A stretch of 64,000 nt of DNA from Saxidomus purpurata (lineage: Eukaryota; Mollusca; Bivalvia; Venerida; Veneridae). The stretch spans positions 3,744,331 through 3,808,330 of the forward strand of contig JAFMSR010000018.1 in the NCBI GenBank assembly GCA_022818135.1, read 5' to 3'. A program made the translations under genes and the position numbers. This document shows positions 1-10,660 of the stretch, piece after piece (within the stretch, counting starts at the first letter, position 1; the number at the start of each line of letters is the position of its first letter). The notes beneath the pieces are model-generated. The model had not been told where the DNA came from. It made no database searches and saw only the letters and a program-made list of their open reading frames with translations.

Positions 1-297
1 CTGCATCATTACAATATCACTAAATGCAAGGTACCATTTACTCCAGGTGTCATTGCAGGAACTTCATCAGCAGCATCACAAGTGGACACCTTACACCAGG
101 TGATTGCTGATTAAAACTGGCTTTCCATCAGAAAAGCTGTAGTGTAAACTGACGGCTCAATTTTGACACTTTTGCTTGTAAATGTCTATACTCAGGTATG
201 CCAGAGCTTATGAATTCTAAGTCAACCGAATAAAGATACAAGGGACTCAAACACTAATATCCCACCAGATTTCAAAAAGTTATATAATACAACTTAC

Positions 298-2085
298 CAT
301 CATCACTTTCATCATCATCATCATCATCATCATCATCTTCTTCTTCATCCTCATCCATTTCAAAATCATCATCTTCGTCATCACTTTCAGCAGCCTCCAT
401 GCTTAGCTTTACATGCAGAAAGAGTATTTCAGAATGAGTTACAGATAACAGAAAGTTTGATTGTACAGACAGACGTATGACAATGCACCGACAGGCGGAC
501 AGACTGACCAACAAACCAATTCAAACCCCAAGCCAAATCAGCCACCTTTCATAAACATGTACATGTACTGGTAAACAAATCAAGTCTTTCAAAAATATAC
601 AGGCAAAATATTGTCAAATCATTGACGTTTATCCTGCCTTGTGATGAAGATCGTCCGGCATGCACATCGGATCGGTGCAGTCTCATCATGATCTCCACTG
701 TTTGCTAATCAGTCAGTTAATTTTCAGTGGACACCCCTTTTACCTACTAATGGTACTGTCCAAAGTGAAAGATGGACAAGTCTATTTCAGTAATTTAGCA
801 TGGTCAGGGTTAACATGATAAAGTGTAAATAGTTAAGATAAGCTGAACAAATGAGAAGTGTCCTGGATCTGTGTAAGGCAATTATGTTAGAGTAACTGTT
901 ACTGCATCTATAAAGTGTCATACCAGGTCTGCTACGTTCATGTCATCATCACTATCACCTTCATCATCATCACTGTCATCCTCATCATCAGAAAATTCAG
1001 TTCCCTGTTGTAAAAGAAAAGGTTTGATTCAGTATGTACATGTAACGTGGGAATGTTCACATCATCATTGAAAAAAATACCGCCCTACGCAGGGCAACCT
1101 CTTAAAAGCGGACATCCTAGGGAACAAAGAAGGTTGGATTGTATGTATCACATGTAATTTAGATTTTAAAACTCGGTCAGGAATGTTTTCAGCACAAATA
1201 ACAGTCAATTATGCAGGTAATCTTGGTTAACAGCAGGTCTTCCTCATTAATAACTTTCTCATTACTTTCAGTAGCATGTGCTGACAGCTGGTGAAGCTGT
1301 CTTTGTGACAAGTGTAGATACACATGTATGAAGCCTTATCATAATCTTCACTGTTCACTATTCAGTCAAATGTATCCCTTTGAAAATGTTAATGTTACAG
1401 TCCAAACTGTATACTAGACAAGTCTATTCAAGAGTTTAGCAGGGTACAAGTTAATTAAAGAGCCATATAGATGTCATGTTAGCTCCATGGTTTAATGATT
1501 ATGATTGTGAAACAACAGTTATTATATTTGGATGTTAAACCTCTTACCCCTGGTGTCAGCCATTTTGCTTTCTTTTTTGGCACCATTGCTTCTTGAACTT
1601 TTTTCCTCTTGTTTGACTGGACAAGTTCAGGCACTGCAACAGATAATTCTGCAAGGTCAGTCAAGCCAATGAATAATAAGCAAAACTAAAAATCCAAGCA
1701 TCTCTGACGATGGCTATAAATTTATTTTCCTACACCAGTTGTTAGTTCAATCCTTAGTTAAATTTCCATCCAGACTGCAATCTTTTTTTCTGTATTAACT
1801 GTGATGTAATACTCAATAAATCATGGCATGTGTTTTGATGTCGTTAGTATGGTGGTGCAAGTTGATTTTTTTGGATACTGAAGAAAAGTAGCCAATCCAT
1901 TCAATGATATGTATAATATTTCATCATGTAAGAAATGGAGCAATGAATATTTGAATCGTGATTTATCTTGTGATAATTCATAGTGTCATTACCTTCATTA
2001 TCTGACTCTTCCTCTTCATCAAAATCGTCAAGACCACTGAAGTCCTGGTCATCATCTAACTGATAGCCCGTCAAATGCACTGTAC
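298..2085 (-). CDS. Nucleoplasmin-like histone chaperone, C-terminal part (four exons)
   Basis: Four minus-strand exons with consistent splice sites and phases: 1993-2085 (phase 1 in, 1 out), 1548-1648 (1 in, 0 out), 924-1004 (0/0) and 298-406 (0 in, 1 out). The first exon encodes GTVHLTGYQLDDD followed by an acidic run; this matches the end of the nucleoplasmin core, where human NPM1 has a GPVHISGQHL-type strand followed by an acidic tract. The second carries a bipartite basic stretch (NKRKK, six residues, PKKKAK) resembling a nuclear localisation signal. The third and fourth are two more acidic tracts of Asp/Glu/Ser, the last with nine consecutive Asp codons. Nucleoplasmins are pentameric nuclear chaperones for histones and ribosomal proteins. 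The core exons should lie at higher coordinates but are not visible and may sit in or beyond the gap at 2173-2672. The 3' end runs off the left edge. Family call is good; the exact subtype is open. Confidence 0.78.
650..835. repeat. Intronic copy of a dispersed repeat related to 57.95-58.44 kb
   Basis: Contains a diverged CATGATCTCCACTGTTTGC segment followed by GGTACTGTCCAAAGTGAAAGATGG. Both parts recur in the element near 58 kb (TGATCATGATCTGCACTG and GGTACTTTCCAAAGTGATAG). A second, more decayed copy lies at about 1330-1445 in the next intron. Both sit inside nucleoplasmin-like introns. Confidence 0.55.
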
Positions 2086-2172
2086 CTAAAATAGTCAATC
2101 AATCCAAGCTATTCATTCCATTCTCCTGGAGGTTTTAACCAGGGGCCTAGCGAGGGGGCGACTAGGGCGAAA

Positions 2173-2672
2173 NNNNNNNNNNNNNNNNNNNNNNNNNNNN
2201 NNNNNNNNNNNNNNNNNNNNNNNNNNNNNNNNNNNNNNNNNNNNNNNNNNNNNNNNNNNNNNNNNNNNNNNNNNNNNNNNNNNNNNNNNNNNNNNNNNNN
2301 NNNNNNNNNNNNNNNNNNNNNNNNNNNNNNNNNNNNNNNNNNNNNNNNNNNNNNNNNNNNNNNNNNNNNNNNNNNNNNNNNNNNNNNNNNNNNNNNNNNN
2401 NNNNNNNNNNNNNNNNNNNNNNNNNNNNNNNNNNNNNNNNNNNNNNNNNNNNNNNNNNNNNNNNNNNNNNNNNNNNNNNNNNNNNNNNNNNNNNNNNNNN
2501 NNNNNNNNNNNNNNNNNNNNNNNNNNNNNNNNNNNNNNNNNNNNNNNNNNNNNNNNNNNNNNNNNNNNNNNNNNNNNNNNNNNNNNNNNNNNNNNNNNNN
2601 NNNNNNNNNNNNNNNNNNNNNNNNNNNNNNNNNNNNNNNNNNNNNNNNNNNNNNNNNNNNNNNNNNNNNNNN
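2173..2672. other. Assembly gap (500 N)
   Basis: A run of exactly 500 Ns, the conventional placeholder for a scaffold join of unknown size. The order and distance of the nucleoplasmin-like exons relative to everything on the right are therefore not proven by contiguous sequence. Confidence 0.99.
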
Positions 2673-2893
2673 CGTTTTCGTCTGTTTAAGCATAGTTTGT
2701 ATTTTGCATGTTATATAAGTGTAAGGTTCATTGACCTATCTCATCGAAAAGCATCTTTTGGTCGAAAAATACCACGAAAGGTTCATCCGAGATGTCACGG
2801 TCATTAAACGACCGCCATGGTTGTAACATGGCCGCCAAAGCTGTCGATGAATTTAGAGTCTTCATTGGGTTCGTTTAAACTCTCACACTCTCC

Positions 2894-2937
<44 letters not shown>

Positions 2938-4560
2938 AACAAATACCAACAGGCTATTTCGAAATATCAAATTAAATTTGTTAAACACAAACGGGTACCT
3001 ATGTTGGGGTCGGAGGAGTAAATGGGCACCTATGTTGGAGTAGTAACCGCACAAACATATGCGAGATCGGATACCAAAGATGAAAGAAGTAGTTAACAAT
3101 GTCAAGCACGGAAACTAACTCTGTATGGGAACTACTTCCAAGTTCCAATCTAGTATGGTTTTAACTCATCATCAAAACAGAAAGCAGAATAACACTTATC
3201 CTACGGGTAATGAGGAAAGCACGCATTATATATCTAAACACTCTTACCTTAACACAGACAGGCAGGAAACACACAACCCTGAAATAAAACGTATGTTTTT
3301 TAGAATTTTTGTAGGATTACTTAAGAAAAACAAATATAATTCGTTTTAGCAATGCAAACCTTTTACTTTAGCCAGACCTGTTCGCCGCAAGAGACCAACA
3401 GCATGCAGTAACTCCGAACCACCTTTTATTTTCCAAAAACCGACCCTCTTTTAAGGCACCGAATTAGGCCAGGAGAAATAAACACGCGCTAGTAGCGAAA
3501 TGATGAAATTTTGGTCAAAATTAGTTGTACTTAGCCCTTATTTTACTATTCACTTAAAATCCAAATTAAATTAATTTTGCTACTAGTATGTACAAGCGCC
3601 TCTATTTTTAGAAAATGTCTAGCCTCGTATGACTTATCTTAATGTATAAATCGGCATATCTGCATATTGCTTTTTACAGGAAAATATTTTTCTAGAGGTT
3701 TGAACCATTCTACAGCAGTATTTCGACAGTGTTCTTGTGTGTGGTTTACCTTATCACACGTGTTAGGAAGGACAATTTCAATCTGACTAAAGTGCACGAT
3801 AATGATTGTTATATCATTGATTTCAGTTACCGAAATGTTTATGTGTTACGCAATTCAATAAAAACTCAGAAGTGTAAGTAATTAAACTGTGGTTGTACAG
3901 CCTTAATACGGCGATTTGCTTGGAGAAATTGTTTCTTTTGTTTCAACATTATTTTAGGATGATCGAGCCTCATAATCGTATCAACAGTTCATACACCACT
4001 CAATGATGTTAGATAAGTTTGGATGAGCCAGAAACTAGAATGTGCATTTAACTTGATTTAAATATATCGTTTCTGACATTCTTTGTAAAAAATATATATG
4101 ATTAGATATTTGCTGAAGCTCAAAAATGTTCGTATGTTGGTAAAACTTCGATTTATAGATATGAAAGTACAAACTACCCGTTGTGTGGAATAAAATTCAA
4201 CTAACATTTTTTCACACGGCTTAAAAAGGTAAGGGACTGTCTGATTTTAAGTAGTGTGTTCAGGAGTGTTGTATCTAGGTTGTAACAAATACCCTAGACC
4301 TGTTACTATTCTTTCGGGTTTCCAGGGATCAGAGTCACTACGCTAAAATAACCCCAAGCCATTCCAGAAACTAAAAAAATCACGTGTTAACTGTTAGTCA
4401 AATATACAATTTTAACTCAGAATAACTGATATCGTATTTGTTAAAGCTTCCTACAAATTCTAAACATGTACATGCTAGGTCCGTTTAAAATTAATATAAG
4501 TTGGAAAAGTAATATTTATTATTTCCAAATTACGCCTCTTGCAAAACTTCTAAACCGCGC
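2673..4560. other. Non-coding stretch
   Basis: No exon could be supported on either strand. It holds the (AAT)n microsatellite at 2894-2935; the rest is AT-rich unique-looking DNA. Short open frames here lack recognisable protein features. Confidence 0.5.
2894..2935. repeat. (AAT)n microsatellite
   Basis: About 14 uninterrupted AAT units; read on the minus strand it gives an artificial poly-Leu frame. Confidence 0.97.
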
Positions 4561-4562
4561 GA

Positions 4563-5283
4563 ATCGGCAACTGGCAACTGCCAACTGCCTGCCAGATGCC
4601 AATTCGATTTTTATATTAAAATCTGAATAAAAGGTGAATTGGCAACTGGCAACTGGCAACCAACTTCATATTCAAGATGCTAAATTCATCTTTCACTTGC
4701 AAATAGCTCGTTCACTTGCAAATAGCAATTCGTTCAACCTCACGAATTGCCAACTGGCATGAATTGGCAACTTGCAGCCAGATGGCAATTCGACTTCTGT
4801 CTGTAATTGTGAATAAAAATTGACGAGGCAACTGGCAATGTTGAATTGACATCTGGAGTATGAAGTTGGTTGCCAGTTGCCAGTCGCCAATACACCTTTT
4901 ATTCAGAATATTACATAAAAATCGAATTGGCATATGGCTGCCAGTTGCCAGTTCGCGAGGTTGAACGAATTTGCATCTGGCTGCAAGTTGCCAGTTGACA
5001 ATCACCCTTTATAAAACAATTCGTGACTCAAGTCGAATTGGCATCTGGCTGCCAGTTGCTAGTTGCCAATTCATGAGGTTGAACAAATTCGCTACTTGCA
5101 AGTGAAAGTTGAATTGGCATCTACAGTAAGAAGTTGGTTGCCAGTTGCCAATTCACCTTTTATTCAGATTTTTTGTTCATAAAAATCGAATTGGCATCTA
5201 GCTGCCAGTTGCCAGTTGCCCCTTCGCTAGTGAAAGTTAAATCGGCATTTAATTGGTAACCGACAATTGGAAACTGGCAGCTA
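4563..5283. repeat. Tandem/inverted array built on GGCAACTGGC / GCCAGTTGCC
   Basis: Dozens of copies of the near-palindrome GCCAACTGGC and relatives (TGGCATCTGGCTGCCAGTTG) occur in both orientations, interleaved with recurring spacers such as CGAATTGGCATCTGG and GAGGTTGAACGAATT. Units are irregular, so this is a complex satellite or foldback array rather than a simple tandem repeat. It stops about 35 bases before a pogo-like transposon terminus. Confidence 0.85.
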
Positions 5284-5319
5284 ACTTCCCTCACATTCCC
5301 AATGTGCTATATATATGTA

Positions 5320-5530
5320 CAGTCGACTCTCGTTATCTCGACTACGGTTATCTCGATTTTTCGATATCTCGACTGGATTTTCTCGGTCCCGATTTTTTCC
5401 CTTCTTGTTCTATATAAATCAACTACGGATATCTCGATTTGTTTATCTCGATTTTTTCATTATCTCGACTAAATTTGTGATCCCCAATTATGAAATTTCC
5501 TCTATTTTGACATCCGATATCCTGATTTGA
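5320..5530. mobile_element. One terminus of a pogo/Tigger-like DNA transposon or MITE
   Basis: Begins TA|CAGTCGACTCTCGTTATCTC, followed by several more TATCTCGACT-type repeats. A TA target next to CAGT-starting inverted repeats is typical of pogo/Tigger elements. No matching opposite terminus or intact transposase was found downstream, so this is a solo or decayed end. Confidence 0.5.
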
Positions 5531-6660
5531 CATTTATCACCTGCCAAACAAGGTGCAAAAATCTGCACGCGATTGTTTTCGCTCGATTGTCGTCTGCTGT
5601 CAGAGGTGCGAAATACACCACGCGCGGCTATTCACTCAGCGATTTATTTAACGACCCAAAATTAATTAATTGTTAGTTTGCGACGTGAGCTGTGTAATAT
5701 GCGGAATGGGTTATTTGTATTGAATTGTGTCAAAACTGAGAAAAATTAGACAGATAACATCTCGATATTGAAAAAAACGGAAGGGTCATGTCGGAGGGCG
5801 GAAGTCGTGAACTTGTCCGAGCGCCAGTCGAACAATCTAGAGAAGGCCCGGAAACCAACCCGGGAGGATATTGGGATCGGCAAACGCTGAGAGTTTTGTA
5901 GAAGGACCCAGGGGGAATCCAATCTTTCGGTACCGGAATGCAAGGCAACATGAATCAGATGAATTGAACATTTAGTTGATTTAAACCTACGAGCTAGTAT
6001 CGTTCACAACCTGTGTATTACAGAGATCATAACACGGTAGAAAGAAGCAAACGTCTTTCTATCAACAATAATCTTCCTTACCCCCCCGCCCCCATCGTAA
6101 TAGTACAAAACAACATTGGGCGAAAAACACAGGTTCCACTTCCGCATATTGGTTCCACTTTCAAGGAAAATAATTGTAGAAAATTATTGGAAACAGGAGG
6201 CCACGTGATCCTCCATTGCAACCATTATAAGCAACCTTTAGCTACACGGCACTCATGCCCATGTAATAACCCAAACTACATGTACGTAAAGAATAACTTA
6301 AATGCATTAAATTGTCGACATGTTTTAACGACGTATTTATATGATTAATTATGACAGTTAAATATTAAATGATGTATTAAATTATCGCATGGCTTCAGCC
6401 TGAGCCCGATCTACATGTATACACAAAAATCATTTTTCTATAGCATGTAAACCCTTGCTTTCTACATCTGCTATGTAAATTGTAAAGCTGCAAATGTTAT
6501 TTGTACTGCAAAATTATATCGACGAACAAAGGTGTTCACAGCGGCTACGAAATATTCTTATAAATAATCTTAACAAATGTGCATGCGCGAACGCTGAGTA
6601 AAATGGTAGCACCGCCCACTAGAAGTTAAATCTGCTTCACCTTAGAAACTACGACTAATG
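5531..6660. other. Non-coding stretch upstream of the GPCR
   Basis: No homologous protein recognised. The open frame at 6013-6348 (111 codons, plus) has no recognisable domain, signal peptide or membrane segment and is probably chance. 5750-5940 is locally GC-richer and may be internal transposon sequence belonging to the terminus at 5320. Confidence 0.4.
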
Positions 6661-6675
6661 TAACATTTGGATTGA

Positions 6676-6685
6676 TATATAAATA
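6676..6685 (+). promoter_or_regulatory. TATA box of the GPCR gene
   Basis: TATATAAATA lies 122 bases before the GPCR start codon. A start site about 30 bases downstream (near 6705) would give an unspliced leader of about 100 bases. No splice acceptor is needed between here and the ATG. Confidence 0.55.
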
Positions 6686-6806
6686 AGAGATACCTACGAG
6701 ATTTTATTCTTCGTTGAGAATTTTCTACAGGAAATATCTGTATGAAATTGTTTGTATCGAAAGACGTTGCTGCTTTATTTAAGATAAGTTAAAACTGGAT
6801 ACTGTT

Positions 6807-7868
6807 ATGGATCAATCAAATCGCACATTTACAAATTGGACAGTCAATACTGCCGTTGATGGAGATGAACACTTGAATTTTTCTGAGTATGGGTTTGATG
6901 AAAATAAAACGTCGTGGGATTCTGACAGACCACAGTTTGACAATGGATGGTATGGCAACTGGATCCGTAATGATTTCATTGATTATTTACCAAAAAGCTT
7001 GGTACTGGCCGTAAACATATTTGGAAAAAGCGAAATCGTAACGTTCTTTCTTACGCTACCGAACATTCTCATAGTGATCATAATGTTGGACAAACAGAAT
7101 AGAGGATCATCAACCTCTGTGTATCTCACATCAATGGCAATTGCTGATCTTCTGCTGGCGCTCCGGCTTCCTGTCAACTTCGCCCAGTTATATATCGTTT
7201 TCTGCCCGATGGAAAGCATTTTTGCCTTGGGTTTTTACGCTTCGCCGTGGACACAGATGTGTATCTCACTAGAGAGGGCAATCAGTGTCATTAAACCGCA
7301 TAAAGTAAAGCTAATATGTACTACTAAACTGGCAAGAATAGCTGTGGTGGTGCTATGGACGATTGCAATTTGTATCGTAGCATTCGAAGAAACTTTGGTA
7401 GAGTTCAGAGAAGGGGCGTGCGTCATTAAGCAAGAACATGCTGCATTTTATTATTATCTCCAATGGTTTTTAATAACAGTTCAGTTTTTCATTCCGTTTC
7501 CGGTGATGTTCCTGAGCTCTATAATTATGCTGAAAGTTTTGTTAACAAAAGACACTAAAACAACAAAGTCAGCGATGCGAACGGTAACCATCATTGTATT
7601 TACAATCAATTCTATCTATATACTCTGTCAAATACCTTATATTGCTTTGATCATCTACACCAGCCAGCGCAAATTCGAAGATCTGTTGAGTTATATTTAT
7701 TACATTTATTTGACTCAGCTTTTTTTCTATATAGCCCAGAATAATAACGCCATCAATTTTTATATATACTTTTTGGCTGGATCGAAATTTCGTCAGCAGG
7801 TTAAAGCCCTCTTTTTGAATCTGCGAAATTCAATCTGTAGAGCTTGTCACAGGTGCAAAGGAAAGTAA
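6807..7868 (+). CDS. Class A-like G-protein-coupled receptor (orphan), single exon
   Basis: 353 codons without an intron. The extracellular N-terminus (about 65 residues) has four N-glycosylation sequons (NRT, NWT, NFS, NKT). Seven hydrophobic segments follow: TM1 around VTFFLTLPNILIVIIML, TM2 with the typical LTSMAIADLLLAL, TM3 ending in LERAISVIKP, TM4 rich in VVLWTIAICIV, then TM5-TM7 and a short basic tail with Cys residues. Cysteines before TM3 (VFCPM) and in loop 2 (GACVIK) fit the conserved disulphide. The DRY motif is LERA, so its final Tyr is missing, and NPxxY of TM7 is replaced by NAINFYIY. Family members sense peptides, amines or other ligands at the cell surface through G proteins; the ligand cannot be told. 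Solo intronless receptors of this sort are commonly expanded in molluscs (general knowledge). The start was chosen because it is the first ATG after the TATA box. Confidence 0.88.
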   Translation: MDQSNRTFTNWTVNTAVDGDEHLNFSEYGFDENKTSWDSDRPQFDNGWYGNWIRNDFIDYLPKSLVLAVNIFGKSEIVTFFLTLPNILIVIIMLDKQNRGSSTSVYLTSMAIADLLLALRLPVNFAQLYIVFCPMESIFALGFYASPWTQMCISLERAISVIKPHKVKLICTTKLARIAVVVLWTIAICIVAFEETLVEFREGACVIKQEHAAFYYYLQWFLITVQFFIPFPVMFLSSIIMLKVLLTKDTKTTKSAMRTVTIIVFTINSIYILCQIPYIALIIYTSQRKFEDLLSYIYYIYLTQLFFYIAQNNNAINFYIYFLAGSKFRQQVKALFLNLRNSICRACHRCKGK

Positions 7869-8088
7869 GATATGGCAAATTGTGTGAAGGAAAGTTGCAC
7901 AATTACATGTTTGTCTGGTTTGGTCACAGACATACACGAACCAAATGTTTTCTCTTTCTCTTTATATACGAGTCTTGTTACAAATCAGAGTTATTTTCAG
8001 ACGCTTTCTTTATTTCATAAATTGATGAATCTTTCCATACTCTTGAGGCATTCCTTTTCTGTGAAGATACTAAGTACTGTCTCTCTGT

Positions 8089-8094
8089 AATAAA
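8089..8094 (+). terminator. Poly(A) signal candidate for the GPCR
   Basis: AATAAA, 221 bases after the stop codon, the first canonical hexamer downstream on this strand. Confidence 0.45.
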
Positions 8095-8995
8095 ATGAAT
8101 CTTTCACATTTTACAATTTTACTTTTTCTAAATTTCAATGAACTACAGTAGAGGATTTCTCTCTACATGTATTCATACTTATGTTGATGCTGTCGCAATT
8201 GAACGTTTAACTGTTTTAAATGTTTATGTTTCGGTATTATTAATTATTATTAATTGTTACCGATTATTTTCTTAAATGAATCTTGTCGCAATGTCCGCTG
8301 TATTTTTGAAACACTGATTAATTATTTGTATTTTTTTAAAGTGAATTTCGTTATTGTTTCTTTATTACGTAAAAATTTCGACAATTTGTGTTGTTTCGGG
8401 ATTATGGATCACTTGTATAATTTTGTCACAGATGTATTGTTTTCGCATGTTTAGAAAGTTGGTGTGGACTACATAGCAATTTTGGAGGAACACTTTGTGC
8501 GTACGTTCAGCTTTGTATTACTCCATCAGTCTTTTGTTTACGTGAAATGCATTTGCTGTGCAGACAATATATGTTTACTTGGACTTAACAATTAATAATA
8601 TGAACCGAGGACTTTCTTTGCTCAACTTTGAAATGCAGTCGCATCATCAGTGTTTTGGCTTGTAATTCATATATTTGTGAAGTATTTTAATAGCTAATTA
8701 ATTACATTATATATTCAATATGTTACATTAACCATTATTTTCAATCTTTCAGAAACGTGTGTTTTGATTGTATTTTTTAGCTGTTTAAACGACCATTTTG
8801 ACTACTAACAGAACGTGGTTCTATTTTTGCATTATAACAGAGTTATTGTGCTATTAAAGGGACCGCAACACGTGCATGAAATTTCCGGAATCAAATTTAG
8901 CAAGGGTATAGTCCGATTTCGAGAACTGAGCCGAAAACGTTTTTTAGATTGTTAAAACCGAGGAAAATTAAAGGTCGTAGCTCAATAGTCAAATT

Positions 8996-9181
8996 CATCG
9001 TTCTTTTCCGTATGTTTTACAGAGAAAGAAATACAATTGGGTGTAATAAGATGATTATGCATCGTTGTTTTCCGTATGTTTTACAGAGAAAGAAATACAA
9101 TTGGGTGTAAAAAGATGATTATGCATCGTTCTTTTCCGTATATTTTAAAGAGAAAGAAATACAACTGGGTGTAAAAAGATG
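8996..9181. repeat. Three tandem copies of a 64-bp unit
   Basis: Copies start at 8996, 9060 and 9124 with CATCGTTSTTTTCCGTAT; spacing is exactly 64 both times. A few substitutions separate the copies and the third ends slightly short. Confidence 0.95.
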
Positions 9182-9970
9182 AACGCTGGTACCATCATAC
9201 CCAAATTCAGCTGATCAGGTCAAGAAAATTCATATAATACCGTTTACAGTATATTTAACAGCACAATACAACATGTTGTACTACCGTATTAGTGTTTATT
9301 TTCTTATGAAATGTTATTAGCTTCATATTTATTGCAATATAATGGCAAAATATGTTGTATGATTTTGTAAAATAAGAATCAGGATGTAACTATGTCACGC
9401 GGTGGTATTATGAAGTTGTTCTAAATTGGCATACACATATTGATTATGTTTGCAAAAAGTAAACTCCAAAATAGTTAATATGAAAAATACATTATACCGG
9501 TATTTCATTCATCGGATGAGATGAAATTAATGTTTTATAACGGTTATATTCTTCCAATATTCGGCAGTTGGGAGTAAAAGGCAATACGATATATGTATAA
9601 CACATGTTAGAATTAATACTGTTCCATACATCTCTCAAAGGTCTTGTTTTACAAACGAAACCTTTTACTTATTTATACAAAGACACTATTATAGTTTTAA
9701 AGTATGGAATGCTATTCCCATGGATTTGAGATCCGCAAACATGATCTTTAAACAAAAGTAGAAATTACTTACATATGAAACTTTATACTGTATATTTTAG
9801 TGTCCGAGTATTGTAATTAGATTAATTATAAAATTTATAATATTATTTACATTCCAGTGTCTGTCGTAGAGAGAATGACTACAAAAATATAAGTAATATA
9901 TAAATTTATTTAATGAACTTTATTAAAAGGATTGATTTAGTATGTATGATTTGCTGTGTATATGTGGTTT

Positions 9971-10010
9971 GTATGTATGTATGTATGTTTATATGTATGT
10001 ATGTACATGT
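9971..10010. repeat. (TATG)n microsatellite
   Basis: Interrupted GTAT/TATG units. Confidence 0.9.
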
Positions 10011-10424
10011 TTTTATTTTCTTCCGAAGGCCATATGAAAATAAGTTATGTTTTGAATTTTTGTCAAAATTGAAGAAGATTATGTGAATGTAAGAACATTT
10101 TTGTAGCAAATATTGTTAGTTAAAAATTAAATGTCTTTTCTTTATATTTTAGTCACAATTTATATTAAGTGTTTTGAAGCTTTTTATTGCCATACAAATT
10201 TTATTCGTAATTTACATTGTACATGTATATTCTTTTCGAAATAAAGACGCTTCGTGTGAAAATCTGCTGAGTCAGTACAAAATCTATTGAACATGGTCTA
10301 ATGAAAGATAAAAAGCGAGCAAGACTAAAAAGTGATAGTAAGACAAATTACTTAATTAAACCGATCCCTATCAACTCATTTCATTGCTAATGAAACGAGT
10401 GTTTGTTTATTATAGTGTCACCCC

Positions 10425-10660
10425 TATTTAAAGGGCCAACCATTTCTGACTTATGAGACACCTTCGTTTTGAGCACATTTACCTCCCGAATCCTATCCTT
10501 TTAATGCCAGGCAGCAGGCAGGTAGGCATACGGTAACCATTATTTAACTAGCTGGCGGCTCACCAACCGGCCATATCAGAACGGACCCCTGCTGGGATTC
10601 GAACCTTCGACCTCCCGCTCCCAAGGCGGATGCCTAAACCACTAGACCAAGGGAGACGGT
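10425..10660 (-). mobile_element. tRNA-derived SINE
   Basis: On the minus strand, from about 10659 downward, there is a tRNA-like head with box A (TGGTCTAGTGGTTTAGGC) and box B (AGGTTCGAATCCCAGC) at normal tRNA spacing. The body ends in a segment with CTGCCTGGCATTAAAAGG, which it shares with the SINE at 25430. No CCA-type tRNA end or intact acceptor stem, so not a tRNA gene. Confidence 0.75.

Larger units (their letters stand above)
8095..10424. other. AT-rich non-coding stretch
   Basis: Holds a triplicated 64-bp block (8996-9181) and a TATG microsatellite (9971-10010). No exon is supported. Confidence 0.5.

Noticed and set aside
272..514. Reading the GAT-rich run at 300-360 as a plain microsatellite
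   Set aside because: It lies in a phase-consistent exon with mixed Asp/Glu/Ser codons and matches the acidic tract expected of nucleoplasmins.
6013..6348. 111-codon plus-strand open frame as a gene
   Set aside because: No recognisable domain, signal peptide or membrane segment, and no splice or promoter evidence.
10588..10660. True tRNA gene on the minus strand
   Set aside because: Boxes A and B are present but the acceptor stem does not pair and a SINE body follows; the same holds for 13604, 25430 and 49110.
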